IMG/VR virus record: IMGVR_UViG_3300025154_000158
Span: 1-46,074 of that record
Strand: one strand, 5' to 3'
From: a virus
Length of the DNA: 46,074 bases
Positions 1 to 6,535 of this stretch are shown here, piece by piece. Each line of letters begins with the position of its first letter. Position 1 is the stretch's first letter. A program made the position numbers and the translations under genes. A model generated the notes under the pieces. That model saw nothing but the letters and a program-made list of their open reading frames with translations. It was not told the origin of the DNA and did no database searches.

Positions 1-2
1 CA

Positions 3-146
3 AAGGCATTGAAGATTGGTGCAGTGTTCTTGTTTGCGCTCTCTCGTCCTACAGGTGATGCATTCACTGGTGATGCGTTTTTACATGAAGTCGGAGTACA
101 CTACCAAAGGGACACACTAGGTAGCCGACAGATGGCTATAAAATAG
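3..146 (+). CDS. C-terminal end of an unknown late protein (5' truncated)
   Basis: An open frame enters from the left edge and runs 47 codons to a TAG at 144-146. Its stop overlaps the ribosome binding site of the next gene, as expected for a real upstream member of the same operon. The visible tail has a short hydrophobic stretch followed by a polar end and matches no family I recognise. It lies just before the small membrane proteins of the lysis block, so it could be the end of a tail-tip protein or of a lysis enzyme. This cannot be decided from 47 residues. Confidence 0.5.
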   Translation, partial: KALKIGAVFLFALSRPTGDAFTGDAFLHEVGVHYQRDTLGSRQMAIK

Positions 147-158
147 GAGGTTGCTTGT

Positions 159-479
159 ATGAATCAGGTTGTTGTAGACGTGTGTACAGGAGTAGCAGTT
201 GTTGCAGGAGGAGGAATAGTGATGTTTGTAGGTACACTATTTGTTAAGCGTGTTAACGGATTCTTCTGTCGTGTGAACAGTGCGCTTATCACATTGCAAT
301 CAACTGGTGATACCATAGCCTTGATGCAGATTAATTCTGCAAAGCGTATCCAAGAGAACAGGATTATATTCAGAGCGTTACGAAGTATCATAGATGCGCT
401 TCAGACAGGTGTTGCTAATGGCAATGTTACTGAGGCGAAGCATGATATCGACAAATATCTCAATGAATGCATTGACTAG
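159..479 (+). CDS. Small membrane protein, holin candidate
   Basis: A 106-residue protein whose first 30 residues are hydrophobic and glycine/valine rich (a membrane segment at about residues 8-28), followed by a Lys/Arg stop-transfer patch and an amphipathic, mostly helical C-terminal half. A strong TAGGAGG ribosome site lies 8 nt before the ATG. One N-terminal membrane helix plus a soluble helical tail fits a class III holin or pinholin, or an accessory lysis protein. The assignment rests on its position beside another small membrane protein and the spanin-like pair. No family signature is recognised. Confidence 0.6.
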   Translation: MNQVVVDVCTGVAVVAGGGIVMFVGTLFVKRVNGFFCRVNSALITLQSTGDTIALMQINSAKRIQENRIIFRALRSIIDALQTGVANGNVTEAKHDIDKYLNECID

Positions 480-488
480 AGGTGTGTG

Positions 489-752
489 ATGAATATTAAA
501 GAAAGTGATGCTCCAAAGAATAGCATGTTGCAAGACCCTGTAGGTGATACTAGCTCAAAAAGAGTTGCTGGATTTGTATCACTGTTTGTTGCAATGGTCA
601 TAGCAATATTTGTCTGCATTATGGCCAGCACTGGCAAAAACATACCAGCATCAGACCTTATTGAAAGTATATTCTACGGTCTTTTATTTTACTCAGGAAC
701 AGCGTTCGCACTCACGTTGCCAGAACACTGGTCTAAAACACTCAAGGAGTGA
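489..752 (+). CDS. Small two-helix membrane protein, holin candidate
   Basis: An 87-residue protein with two hydrophobic segments (about residues 26-47 and 60-78) joined by a short polar turn, and polar ends. Size and topology are those of a class II holin. AGAGGTG lies just upstream; a GTG three bases earlier is possible, but the ATG at 489 has better spacing. The gene follows the preceding membrane protein by 9 bases and precedes the spanin-like genes by 5, so it is part of one lysis operon. Holin function is inferred from topology and place, not from a sequence match. Confidence 0.65.
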   Translation: MNIKESDAPKNSMLQDPVGDTSSKRVAGFVSLFVAMVIAIFVCIMASTGKNIPASDLIESIFYGLLFYSGTAFALTLPEHWSKTLKE

Positions 753-757
753 TACAA

Positions 758-1165
758 ATGAAAAGGTGGTTAATAAATGCGTGGAACTGGATTAAAAAGA
801 ATTTTAAGTATATTCTGTATCCTTTTGCTCTTATCCTCGGTGCTGTACTCGGAAGGACTATCACCCTTAGAGGAGCTAAAGCAGATATTGCAAAGCTACG
901 TGCAGACTACATCGAGCTTGAACGACAGGCAGACGCTCTACGAGAAGAGCTTAGCAAACTTCGAGATATCTCAACAGGTGATAAAGAGCGACTTGCAAGT
1001 ATTGCAAAGCAATTGGACAAAGAGAGAGCAGAGTTTGACAAACTTCGAGATAATACAAGTGGAGCAGGGGAAGATATCGATAAGCTTGCAGAAAATAACA
1101 AACGATTTGCAGATTGGATTGCAAAATATGGAAAGGAAGTTAGCAGTATACAAAGTGCTGAATAA
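758..1165 (+). CDS. Inner-membrane spanin-like coiled-coil protein (Rz-like)
   Basis: A 135-residue protein with a basic N-terminus, one membrane helix at about residues 16-34, then about 90 residues of charged heptad-type coiled coil rich in Leu, Ala, Glu and Lys. This N-in, periplasmic coiled-coil design is that of i-spanins, which with an outer-membrane partner disrupt the outer membrane at the end of lysis. AAGGAG lies 8 nt before the ATG at 758; an upstream in-frame GTG at 749 falls inside the Shine-Dalgarno and is less likely. Almost the whole gene is overlapped by a second gene in another frame, as in lambda Rz/Rz1. Confidence 0.7.
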   Translation: MKRWLINAWNWIKKNFKYILYPFALILGAVLGRTITLRGAKADIAKLRADYIELERQADALREELSKLRDISTGDKERLASIAKQLDKERAEFDKLRDNTSGAGEDIDKLAENNKRFADWIAKYGKEVSSIQSAE

Positions 1166-1232
1166 CATCCTGTTCTGTGTTGCAGGAGCAACTGTCACAT
1201 ACATAGTAGTTGATAAAGTGTTTCTAAAGTAA
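777..1232 (+). CDS. Secreted, C-terminally membrane-anchored coiled-coil protein overlapping the i-spanin
   Basis: A 151-residue protein read in the +1 frame of the preceding gene. It has a typical signal peptide (basic start, hydrophobic run at about residues 9-22, likely cut after LYS near residue 25), a helical coiled-coil centre, and a C-terminal membrane helix at about residues 127-147. Its own AAGGTGG sits 7 nt before the ATG inside the upstream gene. No lipobox cysteine is visible, so it is not a classical o-spanin lipoprotein; it may be a partner spanin of another kind. Signal peptide, coiled coil and anchor in one frame argue against a chance open frame. It ends 4 bases before the terminator stem. 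Confidence 0.65.
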   Translation: MRGTGLKRILSIFCILLLLSSVLYSEGLSPLEELKQILQSYVQTTSSLNDRQTLYEKSLANFEISQQVIKSDLQVLQSNWTKREQSLTNFEIIQVEQGKISISLQKITNDLQIGLQNMERKLAVYKVLNNILFCVAGATVTYIVVDKVFLK

Positions 1233-1236
1233 TAAA

Positions 1237-1262
1237 AAGAGCCCCCTTAAGAGGGGGCTCTT
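1237..1262. terminator. Bidirectional rho-independent terminator between lysis and early operons
   Basis: AAGAGCCCCC at 1237-1246 pairs with GGGGGCTCTT at 1253-1262 around a six-base TTAAGA centre whose outer T and A can also pair. An A-rich run on the left gives a T-run on the other strand, so it can stop both converging transcripts. The stop codon and last few codons of the minus-strand nuclease gene lie inside the stem. Confidence 0.9.
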
Positions 1263-1663
1263 AGCTGTACAAAGAAATCATCCAAGTCTTCAACCGCCAC
1301 ATATCTCAGTGGACTCACAAGTCCTGCAAGAGCCCTGTGGAAGTCAGACCTGTCATACTCCTCCTGTATGCTCTCATTGACAGCGAAGAAGAATCCCAAG
1401 TCAGTCACCATCCCAAGCACCGACAAGCCACCTTTGCGATAGTAGCTCCTGAGCCATGCGTACTGTGCTGGCCTGAACGGAATCTTCACAAGACCAGTAC
1501 GCTTCGCCGTGACCATCACAGCCTTGGCCTCCATCCACCCCGAGCAGCTCACGTTCACCAAATGCATGTCGGGCGTCCCTAGGTTCAGCTTGTTCTCCAC
1601 ACGGTAGAACTTGGTGCTCGTAGCTTTATCTTTCACTGTGTCATATAATTTGCTTTCCAGCAT
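1247..1663 (-). CDS. VRR-NUC-type PD-(D/E)XK nuclease
   Basis: A 138-residue protein with the PD-(D/E)XK pattern of VRR-NUC / Holliday-junction-resolvase-like enzymes: GTPD at about residues 29-32, then WMEAKA at about 43-48 giving the E-x-K pair, followed by the QYAWL helix typical of these folds. Such small nucleases act as structure-specific or nicking endonucleases in phage DNA processing. GGGAGGTG precedes the ATG by 4 bases. It is the last gene of the long leftward operon, overlaps the preceding gene by 23 bp, and its C-terminus is encoded inside the terminator stem. Confidence 0.8.
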   Translation of the reverse strand: MLESKLYDTVKDKATSTKFYRVENKLNLGTPDMHLVNVSCSGWMEAKAVMVTAKRTGLVKIPFRPAQYAWLRSYYRKGGLSVLGMVTDLGFFFAVNESIQEEYDRSDFHRALAGLVSPLRYVAVEDLDDFFVQLRAPS

Positions 1664-1946
1664 GTGTCACCTCCCTCACCCTGTATGTACGTGGTCTTAT
1701 CGCAAGGAACGACACCTCGTCAACACTGAGCTCACGTCCGTGCTTGTCCTTTGGTATCCTCATCTGTATCTCAGTGTACAGGCCCGTCTTCGCCGCCAGA
1801 TTGTATGGCAACACACCGTACACATGTTTTCCAATGACGTCCGACACATCGGCGTATGACATGCATGGCGTGCCTTCAGCCACCATTCCTATCTTCACAA
1901 GATACTTGTACAATGACAAATGCCGTGTGACAACTAAACTTTCCAT
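1641..1946 (-). CDS. csx16-like: Csx16-like protein (Cas_VVA1548 family), candidate viral ring nuclease
   Basis: A 101-residue protein carrying, in order and at the usual spacing, the blocks I know from Csx16: an N-terminal V-T-R-H (residues 6-9), a central GVLPYNLAA (44-52) and a HGRELSVDE block (69-77). Csx16 is a type III CRISPR accessory protein assigned to the ring nucleases that remove cyclic oligoadenylate. No cas genes lie nearby; here it stands alone between DNA polymerase and a nuclease at the end of a phage operon, which points to an anti-CRISPR use. The start at 1946 is chosen because family members begin a few residues before the RH motif; an ATG at 1958 is possible but lacks ribosome-site spacing. 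Family assignment is from memory. Confidence 0.7.
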   Translation of the reverse strand: MESLVVTRHLSLYKYLVKIGMVAEGTPCMSYADVSDVIGKHVYGVLPYNLAAKTGLYTEIQMRIPKDKHGRELSVDEVSFLAIRPRTYRVREVTHAGKQII

Positions 1947-1973
1947 CTTGTATACCATCCTTCTGCAATCATT

Positions 1974-4097
1974 TCATTTCGTTGCCTTGGCTTTCTTTTC
2001 CGCTTTGATGTCTTTGCACAGTTGGATGATTCGTCCAACTTCTTCTTCCACATTCTCGTCTGTAAGTCCTGCAAGCCAATCCTCCTGTGTGATGTCCAAA
2101 TCCGTGAAGTCTATCTCACTCACACTTGCCCAATCTGCTCCAAGTTCAAGCTCGGCTTTCAATGGGACACGTAGCTTGTAAGCGTTCTCCATCAGGCTCT
2201 TGACACGGAACACTTCACGGATACCCTTGGCAGTCTTCGGCACTGATATGTCAAGCTCATCATGCACAGTCAAATGCCATGACAAAGTATCAAGGACACC
2301 GGACTTGTACACATCGACCATCGCTTTCTTCATGATGTCAGCGGCACTGCCTTGTATGAGTCTGTTCATCATGATGTACGTCTTGTCTCGATCTATGAGC
2401 CTTGAACGCCGACCAGCAAGTGTCCTGATGTATCCTCTTGACTTTGCAACGTCACCAACGCTGTTCATGGTCATCTTCACATATGGAGCGTTCTCATGGT
2501 ATACGGACAGCATCGCTTCCGCATAGTCCTTCGCCCAACCAAACAGTCTTGACATCTTTTTTCGTCCCATGCCATACATACAACCGAAGTTCATATTCTT
2601 TGCAGAGCTTCTTCCGAGTCCTGTGAGGTTCATGATATATTGGTGGTAGTCTGTGTGCGGGTCATTGTTGTACGTGTCCACGAGCTCCCTACTTCCTGTG
2701 CCACTCGCATAGTGCGCAAGACATCGGTACTCGACCTGTGAGTAATCGAGCTTCACCCACCAACAATTCGGCAAAGGTTTGAACGGCTCACGACACAGCT
2801 TGCCCCAATACTTGTCACGTCCAGTGGATGGAATTTGTTGTAGATTTGGATTGCTCATGCTGAAACGTCCAGAGCGTGTGCCATAGTCATCGGTCTTCAT
2901 CGTGTGTATTGTCGGGTGGATTCTGCCATCAGGACACATGGTCTTCTTCAACGAGCCTTGCAAGAACGTGCCAATCATCTTGTTGGCTTTGCGTATGAAC
3001 AGTATGTCCTTGAGCATCTTGTTCATTTCAACATCTTCATCGTCACCAAAGTTCTTATCAATCGCTTCAAAGAAGTCCTTTCCTATTGTCGGTCTGCACG
3101 TTCCTAGAGCCTTGTGCCGCCCACCAGTTATGTCAAGAAGAGTATCCGACATCGTGCCTTCCTTGATGCACTCCATGATATCTTGAGCTTCCTCGTAGGA
3201 TACAATTTCCTCGACTTCCTTGCCACGGTTATTTGTATACGTGAATTTGTACGGATGCTGGATACCAAGCCTGTCAAACAATTCCTTGAGTTGCTTAGGG
3301 CTGTTCAGGTTTATCTTGCCATGCTCACGTTCGAACGCAATCTCGCACTCTTCCTTTCTACATGTGGCAAGGTACGAGTTTACATCACGCACTGATGCAT
3401 CGACAGGCGTTCCAGTCATCTGCATGTGGAGCTTGGCACGCAATAGGTCTGTCTCCATTTTGAACAATGGAATCAAGTCCTGTTCCTCCATGAGCTTCCA
3501 CTGGATATCAAAGATTGCAAGCGGCTCTCGTACATCATCGAGTGCATATTTGTATACAAGGAAGTATGGCATTTTCCACAGCCATTTCCGTGCATCACCA
3601 GTCCAGCCGTTCTGTGCACAATACTCATCAATCTCAGTCTTGAATTTTCCCTTACCGAGATACTTATGCGCTTGGAAGTCCAAGCTGTACTGCCCCTGAT
3701 TCTCGTCCAATAACGGCTCTGCAACCTGTATGTCATACAGGTCTCCGTTGACCTTCAGACACAAGCCCTTGCCACGCCATGCGAACTTAGCCGTATCGCC
3801 TTTCCAGTTCTCCAACCAATCCACATCATACGTGATGTTCGCTCCGAGCTTCGGCATGGGCATTGCAAGCACGTAGCGCAAGTATTCAACGTTCTGCTCT
3901 CGTTCTTTCGCCGTGCAGTCATTGTGCCCAATGTTGTAGTATTCTGCGAAGCCAGCATCATCTGCAATTGCCACGCCAAGAATATAGCCATCATTGCGGT
4001 ACACGCCTGGCCCTAAGTCATCGGAAATCCCTGGGTCATACGTTTCTATGTCCACACAGAGTATCTTCGATTTGCTTACGTCTTTGTATTTAGCCAT
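1974..4097 (-). CDS. polA-like: Family A DNA polymerase with 3'-5' proofreading domain
   Basis: A 707-residue replicative polymerase. The N-terminal proofreading exonuclease shows Exo I (DIETYD, residues 16-21), Exo II (NITYD, near 88) and Exo III (YALDD). The polymerase palm and fingers show motif A DYSQVEYR near 449, motif B (RSSAK...FG..YG) near 495 and motif C HDELD near 610. Length and order match phage PolA enzymes lacking the 5' nuclease domain. It starts 8 bp inside the end of the upstream zinc-finger gene, so the two are translationally coupled. It is the main replicase of the phage together with the primase and helicases encoded upstream. Confidence 0.95.
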   Translation of the reverse strand: MAKYKDVSKSKILCVDIETYDPGISDDLGPGVYRNDGYILGVAIADDAGFAEYYNIGHNDCTAKEREQNVEYLRYVLAMPMPKLGANITYDVDWLENWKGDTAKFAWRGKGLCLKVNGDLYDIQVAEPLLDENQGQYSLDFQAHKYLGKGKFKTEIDEYCAQNGWTGDARKWLWKMPYFLVYKYALDDVREPLAIFDIQWKLMEEQDLIPLFKMETDLLRAKLHMQMTGTPVDASVRDVNSYLATCRKEECEIAFEREHGKINLNSPKQLKELFDRLGIQHPYKFTYTNNRGKEVEEIVSYEEAQDIMECIKEGTMSDTLLDITGGRHKALGTCRPTIGKDFFEAIDKNFGDDEDVEMNKMLKDILFIRKANKMIGTFLQGSLKKTMCPDGRIHPTIHTMKTDDYGTRSGRFSMSNPNLQQIPSTGRDKYWGKLCREPFKPLPNCWWVKLDYSQVEYRCLAHYASGTGSRELVDTYNNDPHTDYHQYIMNLTGLGRSSAKNMNFGCMYGMGRKKMSRLFGWAKDYAEAMLSVYHENAPYVKMTMNSVGDVAKSRGYIRTLAGRRSRLIDRDKTYIMMNRLIQGSAADIMKKAMVDVYKSGVLDTLSWHLTVHDELDISVPKTAKGIREVFRVKSLMENAYKLRVPLKAELELGADWASVSEIDFTDLDITQEDWLAGLTDENVEEEVGRIIQLCKDIKAEKKAKATK

Positions 4098-4482
4098 TCT
4101 TCTTGTCCCTCAGTGCGTTGCGTAAGCTCGCCGCTTCGATGTAGCATTTGTGGCTACAGTATCTCTGCAAGCCGTGCGCCGATTCAAACTCAGCACCACA
4201 ATGCAAACACTTGCGTACTGTTGGCTCGATTCTGGTGTAGTAGATACCACCTGCTTTTGCAAGCTCGTAGCATGTGTGTGAACAGAATCTCTTGTTGCTG
4301 ATGCTTGTGCTGAACGTCACGCCACACTGCTCACACACATGGTCTTCAATCGGTCTTTTCGTGCGTTGCTTGTAATTCTTAAACACAATGTCCCTGCATT
4401 TTTCTGAGCAGTACTTCTGATTGTTTCTGTAAGGCGTGAACACTTTGCCGCACAGTCCACACTTCCTTCTGATGTCTTCCAT
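4090..4482 (-). CDS. Protein with three tandem zinc-knuckle repeats
   Basis: A 130-residue protein made of three repeats of about 40 residues, each with C-x2-C, then an aromatic/basic stretch, then (Y/F)CS-x-xC-type pairs (CGLC...CSEKC; CEQC...CSHTC; CLHC...CSHKC). This is a treble-clef or zinc-ribbon array likely to bind nucleic acid. GGAGG lies 4 bases before the ATG. It is the first gene downstream of the promoter at 4557-4585 and overlaps the DNA polymerase start, so it may be a polymerase-associated or regulatory factor. Function is otherwise unknown. Confidence 0.8.
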   Translation of the reverse strand: MEDIRRKCGLCGKVFTPYRNNQKYCSEKCRDIVFKNYKQRTKRPIEDHVCEQCGVTFSTSISNKRFCSHTCYELAKAGGIYYTRIEPTVRKCLHCGAEFESAHGLQRYCSHKCYIEAASLRNALRDKKNG

Positions 4483-4556
4483 GATTCCTCCGAAACTGAC
4501 CTTTTTCAGTCATGCCAGATTATTGATTGTCGAACTAAGTAGCTATGGGTGGCATA
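4483..4556 (-). promoter_or_regulatory. Conserved leader downstream of the 4.5-kb promoter
   Basis: Read on the minus strand, this leader holds CCACC, 19 further bases, the block AATCAATAATCTGGCATG and then TGAAAAAGGTCA, before the GGAGG and ATG of the zinc-finger gene. The same blocks with identical spacing occur after the plus-strand promoter at 27806-27834. ACTGA and TCAGT around AAAAGG can form a small hairpin followed by TTT. Confidence 0.6.
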
Positions 4557-4585
4557 CTTATATGTCCTGACTACAGCCACTACAA
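4557..4585 (-). promoter_or_regulatory. Promoter TTGTAG-N17-TATAAG for the polymerase operon
   Basis: On the minus strand, TTGTAG (4580-4585) and TATAAG (4557-4562) are 17 bp apart. The spacer contains CTGTAGTCAGGACA, closely matching the spacer of the promoter at 27806-27834. AATCAATGATT overlaps and extends upstream of the -35 box (4585-4595). It lies directly upstream of the zinc-finger and polymerase genes. Confidence 0.6.
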
Positions 4586-4604
4586 ATCATTGATTCGATA
4601 ATGA

Positions 4605-4787
4605 CTATAGGAACGTCTTTCCCTGCTTCTCAGGCTCACGTTTATCCTCATCAAGACCGAGTGTAAGCTGTTTCTCATCCTCAATCATCTTGTCAAGAGC
4701 CTTCTTCAGTGCTTGCACACGTGCCAGCTCCTTATAAGCCTTACCTTCCAGCACAATAAGCTTATCTCGAAATTCTTGAATTTTCAT
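4605..4787 (-). CDS. Small coiled-coil hypothetical protein
   Basis: A 60-residue, highly charged, helical protein (Lys, Glu and Leu rich, heptad-like spacing), with no family I can name. AAGGAG precedes the ATG by 8-9 bases. It overlaps the end of the MazG-like gene by 26 bp and is the last gene before the small control region at 4.48-4.60 kb. Confidence 0.65.
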   Translation of the reverse strand: MKIQEFRDKLIVLEGKAYKELARVQALKKALDKMIEDEKQLTLGLDEDKREPEKQGKTFL

Positions 4788-5088
4788 CTTTCATCTCCTT
4801 AATCTTTTTGCGTGCCACATCAGCTTGCATCATGGCATAGTTGGCGACATCCACACACTCTTCAATTATGCGTGTAAGGCACTCAATATCCCTGTTTGGA
4901 TTCATAAGCTCGTCCTGAAGCTCTCCAATTTCTTCATGCATCATGCCGTTCAATCCTTCAATACTACGTGCTGTCCAATCACCACGCTCAATGCGCTTTG
5001 TCAGCTTCTTGGACATTTCATTCCTGAACCAATCCACGGCATAGGCTCTCCGCACCATCTCGTGCGTTGCATTCACCTTGTCATTCAT
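4762..5088 (-). CDS. MazG-like nucleotide pyrophosphohydrolase
   Basis: A 108-residue all-helical protein with the two metal-binding acidic motifs of the all-alpha NTP-PPase fold: HEEIGELQDE (about 51-60) and EECVDVAN (about 76-83). Such enzymes hydrolyse (d)NTPs to monophosphates; in phages they shape the nucleotide pool or lower alarmone-type signals. AGGAGGAG sits 7 bases before the ATG at 5088; a TTG at 5094 is less likely. It overlaps the helicase gene by 8 bp. The substrate cannot be read from the sequence. Confidence 0.75.
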   Translation of the reverse strand: MNDKVNATHEMVRRAYAVDWFRNEMSKKLTKRIERGDWTARSIEGLNGMMHEEIGELQDELMNPNRDIECLTRIIEECVDVANYAMMQADVARKKIKEMKDENSRISR

Positions 5089-6535
5089 ACACAATCTCCT
5101 CCTGATAAGTTATCTTCGGTCGCTGAAATTCAGCGAAGCTCTCTACGTCCATATAGTTATCATAGCCATAATTTGAATTGCTATGCACAATATGCAGTTC
5201 CTTCTTGGCTCGTGTGCAAGCGACATACAAACATCTAAGCTCCGAATCCTCGTGCTTTAGATAGTTGTCACGTACGTTCTTGGTCACGTCAAGCATGACG
5301 ACCACTTTGTCTGCCTCGCCACCCTTCACACCATGTATGGTGTTTATCATGAGCCGCCTGTCATACACATTCGGTCTGTGTGCAATCAAGTCTCTATAAT
5401 AGTTTGCATCATCAATATCAAGATTGAATCGTTTGTACCAAGGCTCGGCGCTGCCCATGTCATTGCGTAGAAAATGTGCTGTCACGAGTCTGTCTACCTC
5501 ACTCTTATAGCTTCCTGTCTTACGCATCTGCTCATATGCATTGATTGCCCTGATGACTTTTTCATCAACAGAATGTTCTGTTTTGTCAACATAAGCAAAG
5601 CCTCTTTTCCGTAGCATTTCCCTGTACTGCTTGAGATACAGATTGTTGCGTGACAGGAAGTAATAAGATGACGTTGCATCAATCTCAACGTCTTCAATGC
5701 TGTTGTGGAAGTATACCAAGCCACCCGACATGTTTGGAGCGAACTTCTTTTCCACACGTTGACTCATCATGTCAGTTATACGTGTCGAGAAGTTCAGGAT
5801 GTTTGAGGGCATACGATTGCTCTTCTCAAGCACCACTTTATTGCCATCAAGATTCAAGAAGTGCTCAACGTCTGCACCGTTCCACTCATATATTGCTTGG
5901 TCATCATCACCTGCGATGTACACATGGTCACACTCACCGAACGCAATCTCACACATATTCCACTGCAACGTGGTCAAGTCCTGAGCCTCGTCAATGATTG
6001 CAATCTTCACTGGCACTGGCTGTCCAGATTCAACAAAGAATGAAATCATGTCGGTGAAATCAGCATACCCATGGCGTGCCTTGTACGCATCATAGCTCTT
6101 CGCCACGACTTCAAATGAACGCATGTTGATGTCAAGCGCACAGCTCTCAGCCGCTTTTGGATTGTTCTTGCGTAGGAAGTAATAGAACAGATACTTATCA
6201 TCATCACTGTTGAAATCCTCAGTGTAGTATCCTGTGAAGTTCATGTTCATGAGGTCTGAGAATTGTTTGTACTGCTTGCGACCCATAATATCGTCACGTG
6301 CAAGTTGAGCCTGTGCATATGCTATCGAGTGCAGTGTTCTAAAATAAGGAAACTCCTCACTTGCATATCCAAATCTCTCCATCGCACGTGTGCGACCTTC
6401 ATAAGCACCCTTCTTGGTGAACGACACGAAAGCTATCTCTGATGGTTTGTAGTCCTCAAGAAGTTTTTCGAGAAGGTTCAATAGATACCAAGTCTTGCCA
6501 CAACCTGGCCCTCCGTATATGATTGTCTGTTTCAA
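5081..6535 (-). CDS. UvrD/Rep-like superfamily 1 DNA helicase
   Basis: A 484-residue SF1A helicase with motif I GGPGCGKT (residues 8-15), motif Ia around FVSFTKKGA, motif II IDEAQD near 181, motif III GDDDQAIYEWNGAD near 207, a TIHGVKGGEAD motif V, and motif VI with CTRAKKEL near 442. It is shorter than PcrA/UvrD (about 700 residues), in line with compact phage helicases of the Dda type. The start is a TTG that overlaps the TGA of the primase gene, with GGAG 8 bases upstream inside the primase coding end. Likely role: unwinding at the fork or recombination-dependent replication. Confidence 0.9.
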   Translation of the reverse strand: MKQTIIYGGPGCGKTWYLLNLLEKLLEDYKPSEIAFVSFTKKGAYEGRTRAMERFGYASEEFPYFRTLHSIAYAQAQLARDDIMGRKQYKQFSDLMNMNFTGYYTEDFNSDDDKYLFYYFLRKNNPKAAESCALDINMRSFEVVAKSYDAYKARHGYADFTDMISFFVESGQPVPVKIAIIDEAQDLTTLQWNMCEIAFGECDHVYIAGDDDQAIYEWNGADVEHFLNLDGNKVVLEKSNRMPSNILNFSTRITDMMSQRVEKKFAPNMSGGLVYFHNSIEDVEIDATSSYYFLSRNNLYLKQYREMLRKRGFAYVDKTEHSVDEKVIRAINAYEQMRKTGSYKSEVDRLVTAHFLRNDMGSAEPWYKRFNLDIDDANYYRDLIAHRPNVYDRRLMINTIHGVKGGEADKVVVMLDVTKNVRDNYLKHEDSELRCLYVACTRAKKELHIVHSNSNYGYDNYMDVESFAEFQRPKITYQEEIVYE

